From Vicingaceae bacterium (lineage in GTDB: Bacteria > Bacteroidota > Bacteroidia > Flavobacteriales_E > Vicingaceae): 64,000 nt of DNA. The notes beneath the pieces are model-generated. The model saw only the letters and a program-made list of their open reading frames with translations, did no database searches and was not told the origin of the DNA. Location of the stretch: assembly GCA_026003395.1 (NCBI GenBank), contig BPHE01000006.1:61958-125957 (forward strand), written 5' to 3'. Shown piece by piece: positions 16,817 to 23,836 of this stretch (position 1 is its first letter; the number at the start of each line of letters is the position of its first letter). The translations under genes were made by a program, and so were the position numbers.

Positions 16817-19226
16817 TTCTGAAAAAGTTCATTACTTTATGGACAACTCCCTGCTTTTTCTGACTGTCTTCAGAGTAATATCCGTACCCATAGCCATATC
16901 CGTAACCATATCCATATCCATATCCATAACCATATCCATATTTACCGTAAATAATGCCGGGTAATCGGACGTCGTTGATGACAATGCCTACATTTTTTAT
17001 TTTATCTTCTTCATAATCGGATTGGAGTTGCTTGACAAACTGCTTCTTGGAATAGTTTTGTCTGACCAAATATACCACCACATCTGCAAAACGGCTGAGA
17101 ACCATAGCGTCTGCCACCAATCCATAAGGAGCTGAATCAAAAATAATCACTTCAAACTGGTCTTTCAACATTTTCATCAAATGATCCATTTTCTCCGAAC
17201 CCAGCAATTCGGCCGGATTTGGTGGTGTAGGACCGGATAGCAATACAAACAGGTTTTGAAACCTGGTAGGTTGTATTGCCTCATCCGGATTTCTTTCTTC
17301 AACCAAAAGGTTGCTTAGGCCCACCTCATTAGAGAGTTTGAAATCGTCATAAATTTTGGGTTTGCGCATATCTGCACCGATCAACAATGTTTTTTTGCCC
17401 AACAAAGCATAAACGGAGGCAAGGTTGATGCTGCTAAATGTTTTTCCTTCTCCCGATATGGTTGAAGTAACCAATATCACCGGGTTTTCTTTGCCGTGAG
17501 TCAAATAAACAAGATTGGTACGAATCATCCGGAATGCTTCGGAGATGAGCGATTTAGGATGATCAAACACCACCGTATTGGTCGACTTTGGTGAATGACC
17601 CACCACTCCTATAACCGGAATGGTCGTATTGCTCTCAACATCTGACTTGTCGATAATTTTATTATTGGCAATAAACAAGAAAAATATCAACACAAAAGGA
17701 ATAATCAATGCCGTTACAATACTTTTAATATATATCATCGATTTGTTTGGACCGACAAACGAAACCGTGTATGGGCTGGCCGGTTCAAGTATCTGGGCTT
17801 TTGCAATATTGGCAGCTTTTGCCACGGCAGCTTCACTTCTTTTTTGCAATAGATAGGTGTAGAAATCATTGTTTAGCTTGTAGATTCTTTGTATTCTGAA
17901 ATAATCGGTTTCTTTCAAGGGCATCAATTCAAGCTTTGCTTCATAGCTTCTCAATTGCTCTTTCAATTGTGCCAGATGAAATTTTTCTTTATCAATGCGC
18001 GAGTCAAGATTGCTCATGATGGCTTCTTTCTGTAACTCTATTTTCGTCAGCAATAATTTATTGGCGTAGCTTTCTTCTGTAGCTTCATATTTGATCATTT
18101 TTTTCTGAATGTATAATTGAACTAGTTCAGAAATAGCCCTATACAAAGGATCCTGTACAGCCAGTCCTGTGATGGCCGGCAAAACAATCCTGTCTGCCTG
18201 GTTATCCAATAGTTTTTGCTTGACATCTTCCAAATAATTGATGGTAAACTGCACTTCTATCATTTCTTTCTCAATCTGCTCGGTGGCAGGAACCAAGGCC
18301 CTGTTTTCAATTAAAATTTTTTCCCGGTTCAAATTTGTTTTGAATTTTTCCAACAAATATTCTGCTTTGACCAAAGAGTCCGCCACGGCTTCCAATTGTT
18401 CGTTCAAAAATTTGATTGTATTGGTGGCTATGAAATTATTTTCTTCCAACCCTCTTTCTATGTATGCTTCAATCAATGCGTTCAAATAATCAATCTCTTT
18501 TTCGATGCATGTTCCATTAATCGTAAACCGCAAAATGGATGATTGATCAGGATCGGTTCTCAAATCCAGCCGGCTTTGATAAACTTTTGCCAGTGTTTTG
18601 ATGTCGTTCACGGTAAATGCATATAATTTATCTCTTATGTTGCGTAAGGAAAAATGATCGGTGGTGAGAATTTTTATTTTTGCCCTTCCTACCTTTTCCC
18701 AACGATCGAAATACCTTACAGGGGCTTTATCAATGTTTTCTTTGCTTCGATGCAATTTATATTGCTTACCATTCAAGATTTTCACATAAAACGTCTTACG
18801 CATCAGCTCTTTCATAGACAAGCTGTCCATAAATACCCTGAAAGGGGTTCTGTTATATAATTCCGTGCTGCGAATCTGACCTATGTCATAATAAAACACA
18901 CCGAAATCTACCTTAGACAAAGCTCTCAAATTTAAATTGTAAGACAGTATAATCCCAATCTCGTCTTTGAATGTATTGCGCGCACTGACCAATTCCAATC
19001 CTCGCAAAAAATACTCTTGCCCCCATGAAGAATATTCACTTTTTACCAATACTTTGGCATATGTGCTATAGATATTCGGACTGTACCTTACTTTATAGTA
19101 TGCATAACCATATGCGATCAACAGCGACAAGGCAAAAAGATACCAGTTTTTTATCAATCGGAATAAAAATGCCCTCAAGTCAAAGGTCTCGACAAGAGTT
19201 TTCTGTTTTTTTGTCTGATTTTCCAT
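16791..19226 (-). CDS. wzc: Wzc-type polysaccharide co-polymerase / tyrosine kinase (intact copy)
   Basis: The 811-residue BY-kinase has an N-terminal Wzz-like part with a membrane span near residues 27-45, a long coiled-coil periplasmic region to about 490, a second span near 510-530, then the cytoplasmic kinase: ILVTSTISGEGKTFSSINLA (Walker A) near 590, TLLIGADMRKPKI (Walker A') near 620 and EVIIFDSAPYGLVADA (Walker B) near 695. The tail is K-Y-(GY)10-Y-S, thirteen tyrosines including the one before GK, standing in for the autophosphorylated Tyr cluster of Wzc. It controls export and chain length of the polymer. This copy overlaps the flippase gene and is the one connected to the operon. 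Neither a Wza porin nor a phosphatase is seen here. Confidence 0.92.
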   Translation of the reverse strand: MENQTKKQKTLVETFDLRAFLFRLIKNWYLFALSLLIAYGYAYYKVRYSPNIYSTYAKVLVKSEYSSWGQEYFLRGLELVSARNTFKDEIGIILSYNLNLRALSKVDFGVFYYDIGQIRSTELYNRTPFRVFMDSLSMKELMRKTFYVKILNGKQYKLHRSKENIDKAPVRYFDRWEKVGRAKIKILTTDHFSLRNIRDKLYAFTVNDIKTLAKVYQSRLDLRTDPDQSSILRFTINGTCIEKEIDYLNALIEAYIERGLEENNFIATNTIKFLNEQLEAVADSLVKAEYLLEKFKTNLNREKILIENRALVPATEQIEKEMIEVQFTINYLEDVKQKLLDNQADRIVLPAITGLAVQDPLYRAISELVQLYIQKKMIKYEATEESYANKLLLTKIELQKEAIMSNLDSRIDKEKFHLAQLKEQLRSYEAKLELMPLKETDYFRIQRIYKLNNDFYTYLLQKRSEAAVAKAANIAKAQILEPASPYTVSFVGPNKSMIYIKSIVTALIIPFVLIFFLFIANNKIIDKSDVESNTTIPVIGVVGHSPKSTNTVVFDHPKSLISEAFRMIRTNLVYLTHGKENPVILVTSTISGEGKTFSSINLASVYALLGKKTLLIGADMRKPKIYDDFKLSNEVGLSNLLVEERNPDEAIQPTRFQNLFVLLSGPTPPNPAELLGSEKMDHLMKMLKDQFEVIIFDSAPYGLVADAMVLSRFADVVVYLVRQNYSKKQFVKQLQSDYEEDKIKNVGIVINDVRLPGIIYGKYGYGYGYGYGYGYGYGYGYGYYSEDSQKKQGVVHKVMNFFRNEFKKTSR
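16878..16940 (-). repeat. Hexanucleotide array coding the Tyr-Gly tail
   Basis: Ten tandem 6-bp units of the type ATATCC/ATAACC/GTAACC (plus strand), followed by a final ATA, encode alternating Gly and Tyr codons at the end of the kinase. The third positions vary (GGA, GGT, GGC, GGG; TAT, TAC), so the units are not identical. The left breakpoint of the 6872-bp duplication (16888) lies within the second unit. A truncated array, 23760-23812, remains at the duplication junction. Confidence 0.88.
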
Positions 19227-19296
19227 AATTTAAATCAAGCAAAAATCCAAAAAAAATTTCACATTACAGTTTTCGGACAGAAAAATGTCTGCATAG

Positions 19297-20682
19297 TCAC
19301 ATTTTTGCAGAAATAATCAAATCAATCAAGAGATGAATTAAAAAAGAAACAAACAACCCAACCAACACCGGCGGAAAATCTGTGCTTTTTATTTCGGCAA
19401 TTGTCCAAGCCATTATACCTGACAACATTGAAAATAAAGACCCGTAACGGGTTGCTTTTTTCCAAAACAAACCTAAGGTAACCGTTGAAAATAATGACAC
19501 CAATGTGAATGAAGAAGACAATGCGACAAGACGGAATATTTTTTCACCGCGCAATGTCAAAACAAATGCTAAAATACTTATCAAAACTACACTCCCACGT
19601 ATGGTATTTAACAATTGCTTGTCATTCATATTTCTCCGTAAAGGTTTAATGATGTTTTCGCCCAATACCACAGCCGGAGCCAAAATTGCTGCCGAAGAAG
19701 TACTGACGATCGCCGACAAAACTGATCCGAAAAATAAAATCTTCACCAAAGGTTGATCAATCATCAATACTACGCTCAAAACCATTTGTTCATGGTCTAT
19801 GATTTCATGCCTTGCGGATAAAAATTTATACGATGCAGCCCCCAGCAAAATAGGTAAAAAGGCAATGGTCAAATACATGAAAGCACCGGCAAAAGACGCA
19901 ATAACGGCAGATTTTTCATTACGGGCTGTCGACAATCGTTGAAATATATCTTGCGATGGGATACTTCCAAAACCCAATGTGACTATTGCCGATATTACAT
20001 GCCATATCCCGTGTTCTTCCACGGCTTTGCTCAAAGACCATTTTTCAGCGGGTATTGAAGACAATACTTCATGGATGCCTCCTGCCTGTCCGCCAATAAA
20101 ATAGAGTGCTATTAACAAACCGGCAATTATCATTATGCTTTGAAAAAAATCGGTGACCGATATGGCAATCATCCCGCCGGTAACCGTAAAAACCATGACG
20201 ATCACCGTAGCCGTTGGCAATGCCATAAACATTTCCCAACCAAACAGGATATTGAAAATATACGCCAATGCCGTCAGTTGTCCGGCAATCCAACTAAAAT
20301 ATGAAATTATCATCAAAATACTGAAAACAAACTCGTTGACAGTGCCATAACGGTCCCTGATAAAATCGCTCAACGAAACATAGCCCTTGCGGTATAAAGG
20401 ACGGGCATAAAAGAATCCCACCAAAATCAGACATAAGAAAGCTCCGAAAGGATCTTCCAACAACCCGAAAATTCCTTCATTTAAAAAAGACCCACTTGCT
20501 CCCATGATGGTTTCAGAGCCAAACCACGTAGCAAACAATGCAAAGGCAGTTATATATCCCGGCATAGACCTTCCGGCAAGAGCAAAATCCAATGTCGAAC
20601 GGTTGCGTTTTGAGAATAAAAATGCTATACCAAGAGTGAATAAAAAATAAAATATAACAAACAGCCCCAAATAATTTTGCAT
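19297..20682 (-). CDS. Sodium:solute symporter (SSS family), copy 1
   Basis: The 461-residue protein has about 13 hydrophobic helices and SSS-family hallmarks: STLDFALAGRSMPGY near residue 30, FATWFGSETIMGASG near 50, and GYVSLSDFIRDRYG near 100, with VTLGFGSIPSQDIFQRL near residue 235. It would import a small solute with Na+; the substrate cannot be read off. The open frame extends to a TTG at 20694, but the ATG at 20682, two bases after the coaE stop and preceded by AGGTG, is the better start. A second identical copy lies at 26169-27554. Confidence 0.86.
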   Translation of the reverse strand: MQNYLGLFVIFYFLFTLGIAFLFSKRNRSTLDFALAGRSMPGYITAFALFATWFGSETIMGASGSFLNEGIFGLLEDPFGAFLCLILVGFFYARPLYRKGYVSLSDFIRDRYGTVNEFVFSILMIISYFSWIAGQLTALAYIFNILFGWEMFMALPTATVIVMVFTVTGGMIAISVTDFFQSIMIIAGLLIALYFIGGQAGGIHEVLSSIPAEKWSLSKAVEEHGIWHVISAIVTLGFGSIPSQDIFQRLSTARNEKSAVIASFAGAFMYLTIAFLPILLGAASYKFLSARHEIIDHEQMVLSVVLMIDQPLVKILFFGSVLSAIVSTSSAAILAPAVVLGENIIKPLRRNMNDKQLLNTIRGSVVLISILAFVLTLRGEKIFRLVALSSSFTLVSLFSTVTLGLFWKKATRYGSLFSMLSGIMAWTIAEIKSTDFPPVLVGLFVSFLIHLLIDLIISAKM

Positions 20683-20684
20683 GA

Positions 20685-21266
20685 TCACCTGCAATTAAGC
20701 TGCTCCAACATTTTTACAATTTGTGGTAAAATCAATTTTTTTCCGTCATTCACGATGACAAAATGGGCATATTTCATCAACCGGCTTTGCGGCAATTGAT
20801 TTCTTATCCTTTTCAACACCTCTTCGCGACTTATGTTATCTCTCTGCACCACTCTTTCAACTCTGATTTTCAACGGAGCTGTGACCAACACCACAGCATC
20901 CAGGTTTTTATATTGTCCCGTTTCAATCAATATGGCTGCTTCTTTAAACACACAACATTCTTCATGGTGTAAGTGTAAAAACCTCTCAAACTCTTCCGCC
21001 ACCAATGGATGAATGATTTGCCCGACCCTTTTTAACTTTCCGGTATCTGTAAAAATTATTTCAGCCAACTTTTTTTTGTCTAACTCTTTTCCGGTCCATA
21101 ATGATGTTTTCAACGCCTGCTCTAATTTATGCACCACCTCTCTTTTTTCATATTGCTTTTTTGCTACCCGGTCCGACTCAAACAAAGCATAACCCATTGA
21201 TTCCAATATTAAACCAATCATTGATTTGCCACTGCCAATGCCTCCGGTTATGCCTATTTTTTTCAT
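20685..21266 (-). CDS. coaE: Dephospho-CoA kinase, copy 1
   Basis: The 193-residue protein starts MKKIGITGGIGSGKSMIGLI with the Walker A loop, followed by GYALFESDRVAKKQYE (substrate-binding Asp and Arg) and VVLVTAPLKIRVERVVQRDN near residue 127, all typical of CoaE. It phosphorylates the 3'-hydroxyl of dephospho-CoA, the last step of CoA synthesis. Length matches the family. It is followed at once by the symporter gene and starts a leftward run that leads into the kinase and polysaccharide genes. It is duplicated exactly at 27557-28138, so the genome as given has two identical coaE copies. Confidence 0.93.
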   Translation of the reverse strand: MKKIGITGGIGSGKSMIGLILESMGYALFESDRVAKKQYEKREVVHKLEQALKTSLWTGKELDKKKLAEIIFTDTGKLKRVGQIIHPLVAEEFERFLHLHHEECCVFKEAAILIETGQYKNLDAVVLVTAPLKIRVERVVQRDNISREEVLKRIRNQLPQSRLMKYAHFVIVNDGKKLILPQIVKMLEQLNCR

Positions 21267-21476
21267 GGAATTGTAAAAAAGTTTGAATGCCGTAAATTTA
21301 AACGAATTTTCTTCATAAGTTCGTCACAAAATCCTAATTTCAAAAGCAAATTGTGATTGTAAGAATGTAACCCAATCCATGAACAGTTATTTGCCAATCC
21401 CACTCAAAACTACACTCATAATAATTCTTCCTTTTTGGAAATTGGATTAACTTTACAAACTTTAAAGCAAATCAAT

Positions 21477-21965
21477 ATGTCGAAAAAAACAAAAGTTTTC
21501 GTAGTTGGATTTCACAAAACCGGCACCTCAAGTTTGGCTACGGCATTGACCATCTTGGGATATAAAGTGTGTGGGGCACAAAACCACTTATCCCGGCCGC
21601 TGATCAATGGAAATTTAGAACCTTTCGTAGAATTAGCCCAACAATATGATGCATTTGAAGACGATCCATGGCCAATTCTATATAAAGAGATGGACAAACA
21701 TTTTCCGGGCAGCAAATTTATATTGACATACAGAGACCCCGAAAAATGGTACCGCAGCTGTTACAATCATTTTTACGATGAGACCACCGCCATCAGAGAT
21801 TATATCTATGGCAACGGCCGTCCCTTGGGAAATGAAGAAAATTTTAAAAAAGTCTATTTGCAACATATCGCCGATGTGAAAGAATATTTCAAAAATAGAC
21901 CCGATGATTTTCTGATCATGGACCTTGCCGCGGGAGACGGCTGGCAAAAACTTTGCAATTTTTAA
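21477..21965 (+). CDS. Sulfotransferase-like protein, N-terminal part (frameshifted), copy 1
   Basis: From the ATG at 21477 the 162-residue frame starts SKKTKVFVVGFHKTGTSSLA, the P-loop of the Sulfotransfer_4-like group, and has GSKFILTYRDPEKWYRSCYN near residue 80. It stops at TAA right after GDGWQKLCNF. The next frame continues as FLNEPVPDIPFPHVNKG, the expected family ending, if one T is added to the T5 run at 21959-21963. The full protein would be about 222 residues. The upstream TTG at 21435 is rejected as start. It is divergent from coaE across a 210-bp gap. It is related to the gene at 11219-11854. Confidence 0.75.
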   Translation: MSKKTKVFVVGFHKTGTSSLATALTILGYKVCGAQNHLSRPLINGNLEPFVELAQQYDAFEDDPWPILYKEMDKHFPGSKFILTYRDPEKWYRSCYNHFYDETTAIRDYIYGNGRPLGNEENFKKVYLQHIADVKEYFKNRPDDFLIMDLAAGDGWQKLCNF

Positions 21966-22141
21966 ATGAACCTGTCCCAGATATTCCATTTCCGCATGTC
22001 AACAAAGGATTGTATACCAAACACCCGCGCAGCTTGAGCAAAAAATTATGGTTTGCTTACAAAAACTTAAAGTCCTTTTTATATCACAAAATTTATAAAC
22101 CCTACATCAAACCGATCATCAAACCCGGTTCGCAATTGTGA
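21953..22141 (+). CDS. Sulfotransferase-like protein, C-terminal part (frameshifted), copy 1
   Basis: This 62-codon frame has no proper start (first codon TTG) and encodes QFLNEPVPDIPFPHVNKG followed by a Lys-rich tail, YKNLKSFLYHKIYKPYIKP. It matches what normally follows GDGWxKLC in Sulfotransfer_4-like proteins, so it is the displaced end of the gene at 21477. One missing base in the T5 run at 21959-21963 explains the split. By itself it is unlikely to be translated. Confidence 0.65.
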   Translation: MQFLNEPVPDIPFPHVNKGLYTKHPRSLSKKLWFAYKNLKSFLYHKIYKPYIKPIIKPGSQL

Positions 22142-22269
22142 ACCTTTTGGTTATAGAACCATATTTTATAGGGATAATACAGCTTATTCGACATTTATTC
22201 CATTCAAAGGCAAAAAGCAACCGTTTATAAATTCATTCTTGCATTTTAACCTCAATACCCTTCTTAAAT

Positions 22270-22300
22270 TTTGTCAATTTTTTTTTTTTAAATTACTTTG
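22270..22300 (+). promoter_or_regulatory. Candidate Bacteroidota promoter with a T12 spacer, copy 1
   Basis: TTTG at 22270-22273 and TACTTTG at 22294-22300 are separated by 20 bp, close to the TTTG-N19-21-TAnnTTTG consensus of Bacteroidota housekeeping promoters, although the -7 box is one base short of TAnnTTTG. The start codon of the outer-membrane protein follows at 22319, leaving a short leader. Twelve consecutive T fill positions 22278-22289 in the spacer. The same element recurs at 29142-29172. Confidence 0.5.
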
Positions 22301-22318
22301 TCAGAAAAATTAGCTGTC

Positions 22319-23836
22319 ATGAAAAAACTATTATTGTTCACCGGTCTTGGACTTTGTCTGACAATGAACGGGCAAATTGAAATGAGCGTATTCACATCAA
22401 CCGGTCGTGCCGGTGCATCTACAACTTTTGTTACCGATTATCAAAGTACAGGAATCAATCCTGCCAATCTTGGTTGGAAACCCCGTTGGAAAGACAAAAA
22501 AATCACTTTTTCTTTGTTAGAAGGTGCTTATTCATTATATTCCCAACCACTTACAAAACCCGAAGCAAGAGAGGCCTTCACAAGTATTTTAGGAGGTAAT
22601 AATTCACAGTCATTTTCCTGGGAAAAAAAGGAAGCACTTGCCCAAGCTTTTACAGATGCAACCAACGCCTTCAATGCGGATATTATGGCCCTTGGCTTCT
22701 CCATTCAAACCGGCAAGCCGGGTGGATTTGCCTTCAGTGTCAAAGACAGAGTGCAAATGTTTTCCGTCTTAAATAAGAATGCCTCCGAAATTCTTTTTTT
22801 AGGATTTAATGCACCCTACTTTGATCAAAAATACGATTCTCAAGGCAACAACATAGGTAATAACCCAAACTATAATAAAGATTCGGTTGTTTTAGGTATT
22901 CCATCTAACCCTCAACCCTTCAGCAAGCTTTTTGATGGTACAAAATTCCGTATGAATTGGGTAAGAGAATTTAATTTTTCTTACGGAAAGTCCATTATTG
23001 ACAAAGATGATTTCAAATTATTTGCAGGTTTTGGTGTGAAATACCTACAAGGTATAGCATATGCCAACGTGGAAGCGGCAAACAACCATCTCACTGCCGA
23101 AATGGCTTATTCGCCCTCTCTGGGATTCGAATTTGATTCTTCTGTGACAGCACAAAATCCTTCAGCACTTCCACCTGCCAACAGCTTCCTTCCCAAAGGG
23201 GTAGGTTCGGGTTTTGGATTTGACGCAGGCATCAGCATCTGGTTAAAAAACAAAATAAAACTGGGTTTGGCTGTTAACGACATAGGAAGCATCACGTGGG
23301 ATGGTAACGTATATCAAGCCAATAACGATACATTAAATTCATTCGACTCTCCAGGAGCCGAATCATATAATGTGTTCGGTGAGGCCGCCAAAGCTTTCAG
23401 CGGCGATTTTTTTGAATGGAAAGGTGCTGCAAGTGCTAAATCACAACTTCCGACAGTATTGCGGGCCGGTGCCGGTTATGTTATTTGGAAAGACGATTTT
23501 CCATTTATAGAACTTGGATTTGATGCTGTTTTTCCATTTAACACCAATACTCAAACTTTAAACAATCCGGTGATGGCTATTGGCGGTGACATTTATGTGC
23601 TTAAATGGCTGAGATTAAGCACCGGAGCTACCATTGGAACTAATTACGGCACTATCATCCCTGCAGGTTTATTGATTGGTCTGCCTTCGGGATCCTGGGA
23701 GTTGGGTATTGCCTCCAGAGATGCTTTGAGCTTCTTTAAGGATCAGGGTTCGACCCTTTCCATAGCCATATCCGTAACCATATCCATATCCATATCCATA
23801 ACCATATCCATATTTACCGTAAATAATGCCGGGTAA
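22319..23836 (+). CDS. Outer-membrane barrel protein (DUF5723-like), chimeric 3' end at duplication junction
   Basis: The first 481 or so residues are identical to the intact copy at 29191-30666: signal peptide MKKLLLFTGLGLCLTMNG, the N-terminal QSTGINPANLGWKPRW motif and a series of amphipathic strands. At 23760-23763 the frame crosses the duplication junction. The native ending SMSLGFLRFRF is replaced by about 24 residues read from the antisense of the kinase hexanucleotide array (alternating Ile with Ser/Thr, then IFTVNNAG). The C-terminal Phe usually required for barrel insertion is lost. If the junction is real, this product is probably misfolded or degraded; if it is an assembly artefact, the gene does not exist. 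The start at 22319 is preferred over the TTG at 22298. Confidence 0.75.
   Translation: MKKLLLFTGLGLCLTMNGQIEMSVFTSTGRAGASTTFVTDYQSTGINPANLGWKPRWKDKKITFSLLEGAYSLYSQPLTKPEAREAFTSILGGNNSQSFSWEKKEALAQAFTDATNAFNADIMALGFSIQTGKPGGFAFSVKDRVQMFSVLNKNASEILFLGFNAPYFDQKYDSQGNNIGNNPNYNKDSVVLGIPSNPQPFSKLFDGTKFRMNWVREFNFSYGKSIIDKDDFKLFAGFGVKYLQGIAYANVEAANNHLTAEMAYSPSLGFEFDSSVTAQNPSALPPANSFLPKGVGSGFGFDAGISIWLKNKIKLGLAVNDIGSITWDGNVYQANNDTLNSFDSPGAESYNVFGEAAKAFSGDFFEWKGAASAKSQLPTVLRAGAGYVIWKDDFPFIELGFDAVFPFNTNTQTLNNPVMAIGGDIYVLKWLRLSTGATIGTNYGTIIPAGLLIGLPSGSWELGIASRDALSFFKDQGSTLSIAISVTISISISITISIFTVNNAG

Larger units (their letters stand above)
16888..23759. repeat. 6872-bp direct tandem repeat, copy 1
   Basis: Every gene start, stop and shadow frame from 17620 to 23295 recurs exactly 6872 bp downstream, and the stretches I compared base by base match fully. 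Copy 1 begins at 16888 inside the kinase tail and ends at 23759. It contains the kinase minus its last 32 codons, the symporter, coaE, the frameshifted sulfotransferase and the outer-membrane protein gene lacking its last codons. CCAT occurs at 16888, 23760 and 30632, so the breakpoint can be placed anywhere within these four bases. No transposase, terminal inverted repeat or tRNA lies at the ends. Confidence 0.93.

Noticed and set aside
16878..16940. CRISPR-like short repeats
   Set aside because: The 6-bp units have no spacers and are in frame with the kinase gene, coding a Gly-Tyr tail.
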